A stretch of 64,000 bases of DNA from Aphidius gifuensis (GCF_014905175.1 NC_057793.1:14286369-14350368), one strand, 5' to 3'; positions 36,560-48,310 are shown, numbered from the stretch's first letter. Program-made: numbers and translations. Notes: generated from the sequence alone by a model not told the origin.

Positions 36560-37250
36560 TTTCGTTATTTTTACGTTAAAAATTATTTATGATGACGGGG
36601 TAGTCACGGCAAACTAGGCCAGGATGACAACACCGTAATTTGTACGAGATAGTTTGTTTTTTTTCGTGGGTTACAAAAAAAAGTTTACGCACGAATATTG
36701 AAATTCGGATTTTATAAATACGGACAAAACACAGAAATTTGTACGGGGTACACCGTTTAAAAAGGTGTGCTGGCTTTAATTTTTTAAGGAAGAATTTTCT
36801 ACTTTTTACGGGGTGGTATGTAAAAAATAAAATGATGACACGTAATAATAAATTCAAATTTTATCGATCCCTACAAAATATGTCATTTTTACGGGTACGG
36901 CGTTAAAATAAAAATGAATTTCAGTTATTAAAAAAAAAATTGTACATTATACATGTACATTTATTTTACTGTTTTTTTTCTTGTTTCTCATTGTCCCGAC
37001 GGGAATTCGAACTTACGACTCTACCTACACCTATTGAACCTATAATCTGAAATCCAGTGCGCTATCCCCTCAGCTATCGCGCATTATTGTAAAAAATAAA
37101 AAATTTTCGTCCTTATTAATAATGACCTTCAAAAAATACAAAAAAAAAAGATTTGTTAATTATTAAAATAAATAAATCGAGACGAGAATGTATGTAAAAA
37201 AAATTAAGATGAGATATATTTAAAAAAAAATATTTATTCAATAAATAAAA
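36560..37250 (-). repeat. repeat with GTACGGGGT word and tRNA-like module
   Basis: ACGGGGTAGTCACGG, GTACGGGGTACACC, TTACGGGGTGG and TTTTACGGGTACGGC recur at 36590-36905, suggesting a family with a CGGGGTA word. A tRNA-like module follows on minus (36995-37087). Clear termini were not found. Confidence 0.4.
36995..37087 (-). other. tRNA-like module with long variable region
   Basis: On minus, GCGCGATAGCTGAGGGGATAG and GCGCACTGGATTTCAGATTA look like the 5' half of a type II tRNA. After a 30-base insert the B-box AAGTTCGAATTCCC follows. The 3' end CCCGTCGGGA does not pair with the 5' end. Confidence 0.5.
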
Positions 37251-37284
37251 AACATATAAGTGTATTTTTAAAAAATAAAAATGT

Positions 37285-37410
37285 CCAAGAAAAAAAGCAG
37301 TAGCCAAGAAAAAGGTGTAGCTAAGGGATTAATATTGCTTAAAAAATAATATTTTTGGCAACATTAATTCCTTAGCTCCATCTTTTTCTTAACTACTGCT
37401 TTTTCTTGGG
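37285..37410. repeat. hairpin unit, AGCAGTAGC word
   Basis: TCCAAGAAAAAAAGCAGTAG and CTACTGCTTTTTCTTGGGCA pair across about 70 bp. It is the same hairpin as the tandem units at 25.55-26.22 kb; a half copy lies at 37.90-37.93 kb. Confidence 0.6.
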
Positions 37411-37489
37411 CATTTTCATCTTTTAAAAATTAAATTACATGTATTTTGTTTATTTCATGAATAAATATCTCAAGGATATGATATATTAA

Positions 37490-37782
37490 GCTATCTTGAT
37501 CAGGCCATTCCTACTCTATCTTTAATAGGGGTAGCCTGATCCAGTCCGGATCAGGACTTGATCAAGATGAAATTATTTAAAAATTAAATAAATTTAATAC
37601 TTTTATCTTGATCAAGTCTTGATCCGGACTGGATCAGGCTATCCCTATTAAGGAAAAGATGTAGGTGCCTGATCCAGGCTTGATTAGGATGTGATAGAGT
37701 TACTTGAATAGGGATAGCCTTACGATATCCTGATCAGGCCTGGATCAGTGTTCAGGCTATCTTGAACAAGTTTCTACTCGGG
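37490..37782. mobile_element. GATCAGG-word inverted-repeat element
   Basis: TAGCCTGATCCAGTCCGGAT and its complement GATCCGGACTGGATCAGG form an internal hairpin around 37595. The right end is TTTCTACTCGGG then TA. Related fragments are at 6.46-6.65 and 51.2-51.65 kb. Confidence 0.55.
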
Positions 37783-38305
37783 TAGTAAAAATAGTTATTT
37801 TATAGACATTTATGGGACGAGATTTCTACCATGGTTCTTTCAAAAAGTATTTTGCCAAGATGTTTATTTCTAAATATTAGAAATAATTTTTCACAGTGTA
37901 GCTACTGCTTTTTCTTGGACATTTTTATTTTTATTTTTTAATAAATCACATGTATTTCATTAATTTAATAAATAAAAATTACTGCATCGTGTCAACGATG
38001 GCAAACGTTTTTCGACAAAACTACAGGGTACCTTGTAAATATACATTTGTCGACTCGTCAAATTGTTCATACCTATTTTATAAGTACAGGGTGCCCCGTA
38101 AAAATAAATTCTCTATTTCGTACAGCTTTTTTTTGGTTGCTTTGTGTGAAATACAGTATTTATAAATCGGTAATTTTAAAATTTGTCAATGTTTTACTAA
38201 CTTTTTTGGAGTTTTTCTCCGTATTTATAAATTTCTTGGAAATCGTTCGATATTCACAGGGTCATACCGGAATATTTGATGATATACTCACAAATAATTT
38301 ATATA

Positions 38306-38866
38306 CACGGAGAGAAATCCGCAGCATATATTACTGTAGTGGTATCGTAAAAATCATAGCTGACGTCATTAAAGTGACTAATTCCCACTTATTATAATGA
38401 CTATTATTATATTTCATCTAAATTTTTTACTGTAGTCTACCGGAATTTTTGGAAGTCTAGAGTTGATGGTATACTTTACGCCAGAAATTACTGTAGTGTA
38501 CAGCAGGTTTTCCTGCCAGATGACACGAATATTTATTGGAAATCAAGTGCGTTCCTAACCTCTTCTAAAAAAGTTTATTGTTTTTGATTTATTCATGAAT
38601 CTAAATAAAAATGCGGTGAAACACATGAAAATTATAAAATGGTTTATTTTTTAAAAATTAATAAACACGTTACATTTCTATTTTAATGTTTAAACAATAA
38701 GGTTTTATTTAGCTTTTTGTTTTGTTTTGATTAAAACTACTGTAGTGTAGTAGGAAATTCTAGTCGATCCTGGTGGCCTCCTTACGCAACTCCTCAATTT
38801 CCAGTAGACTACAGTAAATTTTGTTTGATACTCTACAGCATTGTTTGCTGCAGATTTCTCTCCATG
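38306..38866. mobile_element. TIR element family G (TACTGTAGT word)
   Basis: The ends CACGGAGAGAAATCCGCAGCA and TGCTGCAGATTTCTCTCCATG are flanked by TA. The interior has TTACTGTAGTG/CTACAGTA words on both strands. The right half recurs at 12095-12315. It contains AGTCGATCCTGG, a possible decayed B-box, but no A-box. Confidence 0.75.
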
Positions 38867-38867
38867 T

Positions 38868-40650
38868 AGCCTTCCTAAAAATTAAAATAAGTAATAACTC
38901 GTGAATACACCGTAAAATAGTCAATGCGCAATGAAATAATTCCTTGATAATCCTTCAATTTTAACGGTATATTTTTGTAATTAGTAGGAACGACATGCAG
39001 AAAAATTAGTGTAAATCAATAGTTAAATACGGGAATGTGATCCTGGCCCAGATTAGCGTGATCACCCCGTAAATATATAAAAGGATAGATTGTACGAGGC
39101 AGGAATATGTAGATCTGATTACAAAAACAAAGTAACCATTGACTACTATCCACTTTTAACGTTTTCGTACAAGTAAATGAGAAACGTTCTGAATACATTG
39201 AGTTTCAACAAAATTATTCAAAACGTATTGAAAACGAATTCTACCGTTCAGCTATAATTGTAAAAAATTTATCAGAGTATAGAAATAAAAATTATAATGT
39301 TCTGAGATACTTGTATCACTTATTGATAATAGTAATTGAAACAAAAACCGGTAAACACTATTTACTTTATATCGTTTCAAAATAAAAAAGTTGTAGTATG
39401 TCTTCATGCTCCTAAAACTATAGAGACTGACTAATATTCAAATGGCTAATTTAATATTCATAACATTAAAAACTTATGCCATAAGACTTTTTTACGTATA
39501 CTTTATTAGCGTACATTTAGTTCAGTGACATATGTGATTATGTCACGACTGTGTTATTATTTCTCCTTTAATTATTGTCTTTTTTATTCTTTACAAAGGT
39601 TCGAAAGTTTCGTAGAAGCTACAGGTCTCCTAGTCCTATCAAAGCCAGTAAAAGCTAATATATGTCAAGTTTCAGACTATTTCATTTTATAAAACAATGA
39701 CGAAGATACAACTCTGTATACAACTCAGTTTGTAACAATTTGATTCAATAGATGCACTCACGATTAAGAGATTCAGAGTTCAGATAGCGATTGTTGACAT
39801 TCTTTTATTAGATAATCCCGTAAGTTTGGATCTAATTGTATAAAAATTTTTTTTTTTTCTGGCCACAAACAAATATTTTTTATGATTCATTTCGTTTTGA
39901 AACATTCCATATAGTTTCTATTTTATTTTTCATGTAACCTAATTATTTTTTTCCAAATTTTAAATTTGCTGTTGTTTCTATCTTACTTTCTGGTTCAAAT
40001 AACTTATACTGGCGTAATGTGATGTGTTATATAGTGAAAAAACGTTGACGAATGAAACTGGGAGGTTAGGTCGAAAAAAAAGAAAGATGGTAGGGAATAC
40101 CGTTGAGAATGGAACACGCAGTGGAGGAACGAATGAAAGGATGTTTACCAATTATCTACCTATTGATCGCCATTTCTTTCTCTTGTTGCATATGAAGCGT
40201 GCTCTGCCTCTTCTTTTGCTCTAGTCCTCTATACAAAAATCTCTGACTATATATAGATATAAAAGAGTTAAAGCTACATACATATTTCTCCGTATACGTT
40301 TTCGATGTTATTCATCTATAGACAATTTACTTATAAAAATCACTAATATACCTCAATTTTGTTTTTGTCAACTACGCAAAAAAAAAAATCTTAGAAAACT
40401 AACACTTTTAAAATAAGCAACTTCTCCCAACGTGTGTGTGTGTGTGTGTGTGTGTGTTTGTGTACAGACTTTTTCGGTACTTTTCAGTGTTCACAACATA
40501 TCCAGAGAAAAGTCTTAAATTTAAATACTTTTTCCAGACCAAATTTGAATGCTCTGACAAAAAAAAAATACTGTGTCTTGAATATCAGGACTTTTTCCAT
40601 ACCATCAAAATAATACTTTTGTCTTTAAATTCGTACTTTTTCATGCTTTT
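38868..40650. other. AT-rich stretch, no gene; (GT)n at 40.43 kb
   Basis: No domain-bearing frame was found. A (GT)n microsatellite lies at 40431-40458. Otherwise unique-looking sequence with no feature I can support. Confidence 0.4.
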
Positions 40651-41450
40651 TTCCATCCCAAGTAGGAGTTCTCGGGCTTGAACAACTGTGCCAGACTCGT
40701 GCGAGGGTCGTGTATCAAGCCTTGGTAGCACAGGCTTGACACAAGTTTATGCCCATTGTTTATCCCGGCCTCACACGAGCCTCGTTAAAACAGGCTTGAC
40801 ACAAGACTGTCCTCGTTGTTTTCCCCGGCCTCACACGAGCCTTGTGTCAAGCCCGTTTTACCAAGCCTGACAGGGGACTTGACTCGTGCATATATTCAAT
40901 TAAAAAAAAAAAAATTATATTAATTAGATCTATAAATTGTAAATAGAAATTTTAAATAACAATTATTAGGTTTTGACTATTGTGCCAGGCTTTTATAACG
41001 ACTGTATAATTGACTCTCGAATAAATTCATTCATATAAAAAATTTTGACTGACTCTTTCATGAATACCCCGGTGGTTGACATGATAGAGCATTGGAATTC
41101 CACGTGAGAGACCTAAGATCGATCCCCCCCCCCCACGGAAATATTTTATAAAAATTTTGCAAAAATTATATAAAAGTCATTTTATAAAATCACTTTGTAA
41201 AATATGGGCAAAAAAATTAAAAAAATTATGTAAAAGATTTATAAAATTTTTATAAAAATTTCAATTTTTTTTTATAAATATTATATATATAATATATAAA
41301 AATTTTTAAAATATTTTATAAATTTTTTGTAAAAATTTATCAGTTTATTTCGAGTATTTTCACTTCCCCCTCCCCCCCTTTTTTTTGTCAAATTTTTATG
41401 AAAGAATTATTTAAATTTTCAGAGAATAATTAGAAAAAAAAAACTTTTCA

Positions 41451-41515
41451 ACGAAGAATCGAACTCAGACCATCTTGATGACAAGCGGGTGCTTTACCAC
41501 GATGCCACAAATCTT
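41451..41515 (-). other. tRNA-like module, family M left arm
   Basis: Reverse-complement partner of 41755-41820 with a few differences (GAGTTCGATTC versus GGGTTTGATTC). The A-box faces the element centre. Confidence 0.6.
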
Positions 41516-41754
41516 TTGGGAATCTTTAATAAAAATGTACATAATTAGAATACTACTTTATTAATTTCAATTACTTTTCAGTTTTAACCATACTTTTTCA
41601 TCAATTCTTATATATTTATATGTTGAAAAATAAATTCTGATTACTCTTATATGGATTCGTATGAAAATCGATGGAAAAGTACAGTTAAAACTGAAAAGTA
41701 ATTGAAATTAACAAAATAGTATTCTTATGTACATTTTTATTGAAGATTCTTAAA

Positions 41755-41820
41755 AGATTTGTGGCATCGTGGTAAAGCACCCGCTTGTCATCAAGATGGT
41801 CTGGGTTTGATTCTTCGTTG
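41755..41820 (+). other. tRNA-like module, family M right arm
   Basis: GATTTGTGGCATCGTGGTAA (A-box region) is followed by GCTTGTCATC and GGGTTTGATTC (B-box region). The same start, AGATTTGTGGC.TCG.GGTAA, appears in family F modules, so M and F share an ancestor for this part. Confidence 0.6.
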
Positions 41821-42445
41821 AAAAGTTTTTTTTTTTAATTATTCTCTGAAAATTTAAATAATTCTTTCATAAAAATTTGACAAAAAAGAAAGTGAATACT
41901 CGAAATAAACTGATAAATTTTTACAAAAAATTTATAAAATATTTACAAACTTTTTATATATTTTATATATAATATTTATAAAAAAAAATTGAAATTTTTA
42001 TCAAAATTTTATAAATCTTTTACATAATTTTTTTAATTTTTTTGCCCATATTTTACAAAGTGATTTTATAAAATGACTTTTATATAATTTTTGCAAAATT
42101 TTTATAAAATATTTCCGTGGGGGGCCGTTGCGCCGTTCATTTTCGTTCATATTATTATCGTTAATTCAAATTGTATCGCGTAAAAAATAATAATGTCAAA
42201 TTTATAAATTAATGATAATTGTTTATTTATATTTTTTTATAATTTTTTTTGCAAGACTGTGTCAAGCCTGGGAACACAAGCCTGTGTCTAGGCTAGAATA
42301 TTCACGATGTATTTGCTGGTGTTGGACTAGCTTCCTACCTCGGATACTCTTAATACTGTTTCCATACTTTTTCAGGCCTCGAATCAAGACTTATTCCGTA
42401 CTTAAAATTTTTATCCCGTGGGCAGCTTTAAAAATTCGTTTAGTA

Positions 42446-42610
42446 CACTGTAAAAAAAAAATAATTAGTTTTACTATGTTACTATAGTACTGAGGGACGT
42501 TTTCGGAAATATGGTTTAACATATTATTTTTTATAATTTTTTTTACGATGTGCATTTTAAGTTTTACGATAGTAACATAGTAAAAACTACTCTGCTGAGG
42601 TAAAACCGGT
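42446..42610. repeat. family J end (TACTATG word)
   Basis: CACTGTAAAAAAAAAATAAT followed by TAGTTTTACTATG and GAGGGACGTTTTCGG, preceded by TA. A related end is at 48178-48310 (CCCTGTAAAAAAAAATAATT, TTGAGGACGTTTTTG). TACTATG/CATAGTA words continue to about 42860. Confidence 0.5.
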
Positions 42611-43660
42611 TTTTATTATGGTTTTAGTAGACTTTACTTGTTCAATAGATAGTCTTCACTATACCAATGATACGAACAACCATAAACTTGTTACTTTTTA
42701 CTATGTTGTGTGTTTAAATTAACCATGACCGTGAGGGTACATTTGGAAAATGAACCGTACTATGGAAACCTTTAAAATGTGCTATGCAACTCGTAGTTGT
42801 TACTATATACAAAATGGTAAAAGTTATTAGGTCTGTAGTTAGTTTCACTATGCTAGCATGAAAGAAGGAGGGAATAAAAGAGAATAAATATATATAGACA
42901 TTTTCGATTCTTCTACTGTTTTATACCTGAATGGCAATTTGGGTAAACGATCGAAGTTCAAATCCAGAAACCCTGGTTCGAATCCCGAGTTAGGTCAAGA
43001 AATAGCCAAGTTGAGAAACATGTATAAACATAATAATAATTATCATAAATAACGTGTAATAAAGTACAAAGTGATAGTAAATTCAGCAATATTCTATATA
43101 AACTTTTTCAACTACAGACGAAAAAATGTGTTTGGTCCTTATCCCTACGCGTGTTGTACGTCGTGCTTACCATTGATATACAACGTCCCTATGTCAACGC
43201 TCGAGCGAGTACTGGTATCCGAGCTTTATTTAGTGTTTGTTCCCAGGTCTCGACCGAAGCATAGACCAGGACTACATGCCAAGCCTTGGCAATATTTTGC
43301 CAGGTTTGGTCCTTTGCTTGGCCATGATATTTACTTTTACATAGTTTTTTTTTTACTTTCAGGGTTTTTCACGCACTACATACGGCACGGATGTAGCAGA
43401 ACTATACACGGATAGATTTTTTCTTTTTTTTTTACTGAAAAAACACCGCAATTTTTACTATGGCCCACAGCAATCCGGAAACGTGTGGGAAATGTATTAG
43501 AATTTGATATGGGTCATAGCAATTTTTCTCGATGAGCGCCGCCTGACAGCAATTTGAACTTTTAGCTTTGTACCATAGTAACTTTTGAAATTGCCATATG
43601 AAAAATTTACAAGGCCGATACTAAATATTGAAAATTGACGATGCAAGTAAACTTTACAAT
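42611..43660. repeat. mixed repeat fragments
   Basis: 42940-43005 has a B-box-like CTGGTTCGAATCCCGAG and a weak A-box. 43070-43150 matches the Helitron interior (TTTTTCAACTACA, TGTGTTTGGTCCTTATCCCT). 43245-43330 carries TTGGCCA/CCAAGC words like 54.35-54.85 kb. 43450-43620 resembles family A interior (TATGGCCCACAGCAA, ACCATAGTAA). The 114-codon frame at 43071-43415 spans these pieces and is not a gene. Confidence 0.45.
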
Positions 43661-44419
43661 ACACTGAGAAAAAAAACTTCTGACATTTAGAAATAAACTT
43701 CTTGGCAAGAAAATTTTTGAAAAAAGAAATAATTTTTTTTTATATAAATTATAATTGTTTTGTAAGAAGAAAGAAAAAATTCTTGAAATAATCGAAATTT
43801 TATTATTTCATACAGATGGCGTTTTGTGTCAAACGATAGATCATTTTCGTCAAGGAAAAAACTTCTAAAAAGTATCCCCACCACGCCTTGACACTAACAC
43901 TACTACGTTCCCTATAATAGACTACATTCTTGTTTCGAACGGCAGGGGGTATTTTTTAAGGAATAAACTTCTAAAGTTATGCCACAATATGTTTGACTCG
44001 AATAGTAAATGTTTGATAGAAAATTTTTATCGTTTTTTTTTAAATGAAGTACCATTTGTTTTAATTAATAAATTATTTAATTCAAATGATAATAAGCTAA
44101 TGTAGGAAGTAGTACTTGGCTTTCAAATAAAAAATTTGACATTTCTTACAAACAATTTAAAGTTACAAACAATTAAATTATTGTTTAATACAAATCAATT
44201 TTAGTTTAATTTAAATAATTAAAAGTTTAATAAATTTGGAAATAATTAAAAAAAAAATTATTGAAAAAGAAATTTCATTTTTTATTAATTTTTTTTTCTG
44301 TCATTTATATTTATTCATCATTAATTTTTGTTTGTCGAGAAGGGTCTAATTATTTATTTAAAGTTTTTTTCATTTATTTATTCCTAAAAATCTACCTAAA
44401 TACTAAACTAAACCTAAAT

Positions 44420-44492
44420 TGCCGTAACCGGGATTCGAAACCTAGACCCTCGAGTAGGGAAGCGGACGTCTTAACCGCTGCGCCACGTCATC
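44420..44492 (-). other. tRNA-like module, family E left arm
   Basis: On minus, GATGACGTGGCGCAGCGGTT has an excellent A-box (TGGCGCAGCGG). It is followed by AAGACGTCCGCTTCCCTACT and the B-box GGTTTCGAATCCC. D and T stems pair only partly, so a functional tRNA is not claimed. Confidence 0.65.
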
Positions 44493-44599
44493 GCATGTTG
44501 AATGTAAAATTTTATTTCTTGTACTTGATGAACCTGGATATTAGAAGAAAATGTTAATGGTTATGTTTTATTTTTTTTTTTAATCATCGTATATCAATT

Positions 44600-45665
44600 G
44601 AGGGTCCGGATGCAATAACTCGCCGAGCGCTCGAAGTCAAGAAAACGCTATGTTGCTGTGGGTGAAAAATAGGAAAAATTAAAATTGAAAAATAAAAAAA
44701 AATAAAAATACAGTCGTCGATAGAATTAAAAAATACATAATTTTCTTCAAATAAATTTTTTTTTATAATAATTAGTTAACGAGATAAAAAATATAAACGA
44801 AATTTTTTTTTTCGAAAAAAATACTTTTTTTCAATAATATAACTCAAGGTAACTTCTTTAAAAATTAATAAATTAACTTGAATTTTTTACTGTAGCTTCA
44901 TTATAAGCTACCGATTGCAACAGTATGATTAAAAAATGTATTTATTAATATTGTTTAATTTTTATTATATGATTGTTTAATGTCGATGAAAAATTCAATT
45001 TGTCTAACTTTGAATGAAAAAAGAGTCGGAGAAATTTGATAATTGAGTAACTTGTCAGTGGCAATATTGTTAAGCAGTATATCAAGAAGTTTTATAGAAA
45101 TTTTTAGATATTTTTATTAATTATTGACTGAGTTATTAATTTAACAACAAATTGCGCGCATACTGTTTGTATTTATATGGATATACAGGCGCGTGAACAT
45201 AGGCGTTCGCGAGAGAGGGGGCTGACGATCACGCATATATAGCCGTAACGGTAGCTCGCAATTTGTTGTTAAATTAATAACTCAGTCAATAATTAATAAA
45301 AATATCAAAAAACTATAAACGATACTGCTTAACAATATTGCCACTGACAAGTTACTCAATATCATTTTTCACTTTCATTCAAGACCGAACATCGACATCT
45401 AATAAAAAATTAAACAATGATAATAAATACGATTCAATACATACTGTTGTCAGCTTTAAATTCAAGTTAGTAATACCTTGAGATTATTATTGAAAATATT
45501 TTTCAAAATTTCTTTATATTTTAAATTAACAATATTATAAAAAAAAATTTATTTGGAATTATAATGATTTAATTCTATCGACGACTTTATTTTATTTTCA
45601 ATACAATTTTCCTATTCACCCAGCACAACGCGACACTGGCAACTGCGACGCTTACTCGAACCTTC
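44600..45665. mobile_element. second-level inverted repeat inside family E
   Basis: The inner arms 45037-45155 and 45250-45365 pair closely (TTATTAATTTAACAACAAATT with its complement; TAACTTGTCAGTGGCAATATTG with its complement). They surround a GC-richer 95-bp loop (45156-45250). Outer parts pair more loosely (TCGTCGATAGAATTAAA with AATTCTATCGACGAC; CCTATTCACCCAGCA with GCTGTGGGTGAAAAATAGG). The looser pairing suggests an older insertion or faster decay than the outer arms. Confidence 0.65.
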
Positions 45666-45666
45666 A

Positions 45667-46050
45667 ATTTAAATATCGAAAAAAAAATTTATTGTTTTAT
45701 TATAATAAATATAATGCATGTAGAAAAACTTCCTTAGACATAAAAAAAAATTGTTTTTTTTTTTTTAACTAAATTATTTTATTTTTCATCATAACTGAGA
45801 GTATAATAAAATAAAGTATATATAAAAACAATATTTAATGTTGTTAGAAAATATAGTTATTAAGACAATTAGAATTAAATAAAACTGTAATTTTATATTT
45901 AAATTAATACTCTCAGTTATGATGAAAAATAAAATAATTTAGTTAAAAAAAAAAAAACAATTTTTTTTTATGTCTAAGGAAGTTTTTTTACATGCATTAT
46001 ATTTATTATAATAAAACAATAAATTTTTTTTTTTCTTTGATATTTAAATA
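45667..46050. mobile_element. third palindrome inserted in right arm
   Basis: About 150-bp arms (AATAATGCATG-like, ACTTCCTTAGACATAAAAAA, CATCATAACTGAGAGTAT and complements) flank an 80-bp centre. The left arm of the big foldback lacks this segment: there CATCGTATATCAATTGAGGG is continuous. It is therefore an insertion after the big palindrome formed, with ATTTAAATATC/GATATTTAAAT ends. Confidence 0.7.
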
Positions 46051-46156
46051 ATTGATATACGATGATTAAAAAAAAAAATAAAACATAACCATTAACATTT
46101 TCTTCTAATATCCAGGTTCATCAAGTACAAGAAATAAAATTTTACATTCAACATGC

Positions 46157-46229
46157 GATGACGTGGCGCAGCGGTTAAGACGTCCGCTTCCCTACTCGAG
46201 GGTCTAGGTTTCGAATCCCGGTTACGGCA
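46157..46229 (+). other. tRNA-like module, family E right arm
   Basis: Same sequence as the left-arm module in opposite orientation: TGGCGCAGCGGTTAAGACG A-box region and TTTCGAATCCC B-box region. It points toward the right end of the element. Confidence 0.65.
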
Positions 46230-47008
46230 ATTTAGATTTAGTTTAGTATTTAGGTAGATTTTTAGGAATAAATAAATGAAAAAAACTATAAATAAATAAT
46301 TAGACCCTTCTCGACAAACAAAAATTAATGATGAATAAATATAAATGACAGAAAAAAAAATTAATAAAAAATGAAATTTCTTTTTCAATAATTTTTTTTT
46401 TAATTATTTCCAAATTTATTAAACTTTTAATTATTTAAATTAAACTAAAATTGATTTGTATTAAACAATAATTTAATTGTTTGTAACTTTAAATTGTTTG
46501 TAAGAAATGTCGAATTTTTTATTTGAAAGCCAAGTACTACTTCCTACATTAGCTTATTATCATTTGAATTAAATAATTTATTAATTAAAACAAATGGTAC
46601 TTCATTTAAAAAAAAACGATAAAAATTTTCTATCAAACATTTACTATTCGAGTCAAACATATTGTGGCATAACTTTAGAAGTTTATTCCTTAAAAAATAC
46701 CCCCTGCCGTTCGAAACAAGAATGTAGTCTATTATAGGGAACGTAGTAGTGTTAGTGTCAAGGCGTGGTGGGGATACTTTTTAGAAGTTTTTTCTTTGAC
46801 GAAAATGATCTATCGTTTGACACAAAACGCCATCTGTATGAAATAATAAAATTTCGATTATTTCAAGACTTTTTTCTTTCTTCTTACAAATTAATTATAA
46901 TTTATATAAAAAAAAATTATTTCTTTTTTCAAAAATTTTCTTGCCAAGAAGTTTATTTCTATTATCGAGAAATATTCTTCTTTTTTTCGTCAAAAAATTT
47001 TCTCAGTG

Positions 47009-48170
47009 TAGTTATCATTTTTTTTACCCTGCACCGTGCCCCCCCCCCCCCCCCCCCCGTAAAGAGGTGAGGAGACACGGTGCAAGGTGAATAGATAGTA
47101 ATTCTAATGGAATAAAAGTTGAAAAAATTAGATAAACATAATTAAAAATCGTCATAATAAAGATATTGAATATAAATTTTTGACATTATAGAGAATAATA
47201 ATTCTTTTTATGTTTACAGATAAATCAATCATTTATGGAGAACGTTTGCAAAGCATCTTAATGGTTTTTGTATACAATCACATTTTTAAACGTCTCGAAA
47301 ACACGAAACGAAAACATAAAAAATCTATATCACTGCAGCTTGAACGTCAGTGCTAGTAACAACTGTGTCAGTAGTGGCAAATCATTTAATCGAGGCGCGG
47401 GAGATAAGAAGGTGACGAAAGAAAAAGCTGAGGACCAGCGAAAAAAAGAACTAGATAGACATTAAACATTGTAATAAAAGAATGAATATAATAATACAAT
47501 TGAAAAAAATATAGTACAAATTTGCACGTGTTATAAACGCATACGAATGATTCATACATTCACCCGATGAATCCATGTGACCTGTACAACGAAAACACGA
47601 AGTGAATCAAATTAACTCAAGTTCCTCAAAACTTCAGATTATTTGGGATATTTTGTCTATCATCTCCCGCGCCACTCATAAGTTGAAGAAAATGATTCAA
47701 TTTAACCAAATCTTTTAAGTGAAAAATAATTCCAAAACTCCTATTTACATGATAGTGATAATCTTCAAATTCGATAGTGAGTGAGAATATTTCAATGATA
47801 CACAACCTGAAAGGCGTAAACAATCACCATACTAAGATGTAATTTTACTAAAAATGGCGGATTGCCCCTATGCCCGATGTATACAGGAACGAAGACATAT
47901 CAGAAGGGAATTGCTGCGATGGACAAAAAATATGGTCTTCGTAGTTGGTAAGTGACAGTTTTTATTGAATGACACCAGATGAATAAGATTATAGTAACAC
48001 TTTGATGTCGCTAGTAAAAAAAAGTGTATGAATAGAATTTTTCAGTAGAAATTGCTGCCATAGCTCTGGCACTAAGTACTGAAACGGATTAGTCAAATTA
48101 AGTAGTTTTATAACCAGCCACATTAGTTTTCAGTAACAGAAATTTTCAGTGTTGTACTTTGGTGAAAAAT
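47009..48170. other. spacer with C18 run and exon candidates
   Basis: A run of about 18 C residues lies at 47041-47058. A plus-strand frame (47268-47465) follows a TTTATGTTTACAG acceptor-like sequence at 47208-47220 and ends in a lysine-rich stretch. The minus-strand candidate exon at 47626-47812 is listed separately. The rest shows nothing recognisable. Confidence 0.35.
47626..47812 (-). CDS. possible terminal exon, unknown protein
   Basis: On minus, GTTTACGCCTTTCAG is a plausible splice acceptor ending at about 47813. The downstream frame in phase 1 stays open for about 60 codons to TGA at 47626. The peptide (for example IEFEDYHYHVNRSFG, then LKDLVKLNHFLQLMSGAGD) has balanced composition and lacks low-complexity runs, unlike other frames in the window. 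I recognise no family and no upstream exon. A curious 12-base GGCGCGGGAGAT occurs both here (minus) and on plus at 47395. Confidence 0.3.
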
Positions 48171-48177
48171 AATATTA

Positions 48178-48310
48178 CCCTGTAAAAAAAAATAATTAGT
48201 TTCACGATAAAAGAAGACTTATTTTTACTATGTTTTCTGGTACTTGAGGACGTTTTTGAACAAAGAATTATATGAACTATGCACATAGTAAAATGTAATA
48301 CGATTGAGTT
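48178..48310. repeat. family J end copy
   Basis: CCCTGTAAAAAAAAATAATT, TAGTTTCACGAT and TTGAGGACGTTTTTG parallel 42446-42520. The right boundary is unclear. Confidence 0.45.

Larger units (their letters stand above)
41130..42123. mobile_element. foldback element family M with twin tRNA-like modules
   Basis: The ends CCACGGAAATATTTTATAAA and its complement lie within C and G runs at the insertion site. Arms of about 440 bp are near-perfect reverse complements. Each arm carries one tRNA-like module: minus 41451-41515 and plus 41755-41820, so both would transcribe outward. The modules contain TGGCATCGTGGTAAAGCAC, CCGCTTGTCATC (similar to a tRNA-Asp GTC anticodon arm) and GGGTTTGATTC. No protein is encoded. 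Confidence 0.8.
40657..42300 (+). mobile_element. family B element interrupted by a foldback
   Basis: The left end CCCAAGTAGGAGTTCTCG and a field of GCTTGACACAAG and CACACGAGCC words identify family B. The family B tRNA-like module (41066-41130) is cut at its B-box GATCGATCCC by the foldback at about 41130-42123. On the far side, CCGTTGCGCCGTTCATTTTCG continues the family B sequence (compare 8327-8345). The right terminus is decayed near 42300. Confidence 0.65.
43662..47008. mobile_element. 3.35-kb nested foldback, family E long copy
   Basis: The ends CACTGAGAAAAAAAACTTC and TTTTCTCAGTG are both flanked by TA. The outer arms (43662-44590 and about 46050-47008) are almost identical reverse complements: 98-codon frames at 44261-44557 (plus) and 46092-46388 (minus) differ at one residue. 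Each arm has an outward tRNA-like module. The interior holds a second inverted repeat (44.6-45.67 kb) and a third (45.67-46.05 kb). None of the open frames looks like a protein gene; they read across the tRNA-like module and AT-rich DNA. Confidence 0.85.

Noticed and set aside
43071..43415. 114-codon protein gene
   Set aside because: The frame crosses several unrelated repeat fragments (Helitron interior, TTGGCCA words) and has no domain.
44261..44557. Conserved 98-codon protein duplicated at 46092-46388
   Set aside because: The two copies are arms of one palindrome; the frame reads across a tRNA-like module and AT-rich DNA with no domain. Identity reflects the foldback, not coding constraint.
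46157..46229. Functional tRNA gene (Ser/Leu/Arg type)
   Set aside because: The A- and B-boxes are good, but the acceptor and D stems do not pair fully, and it is duplicated in an inverted repeat.
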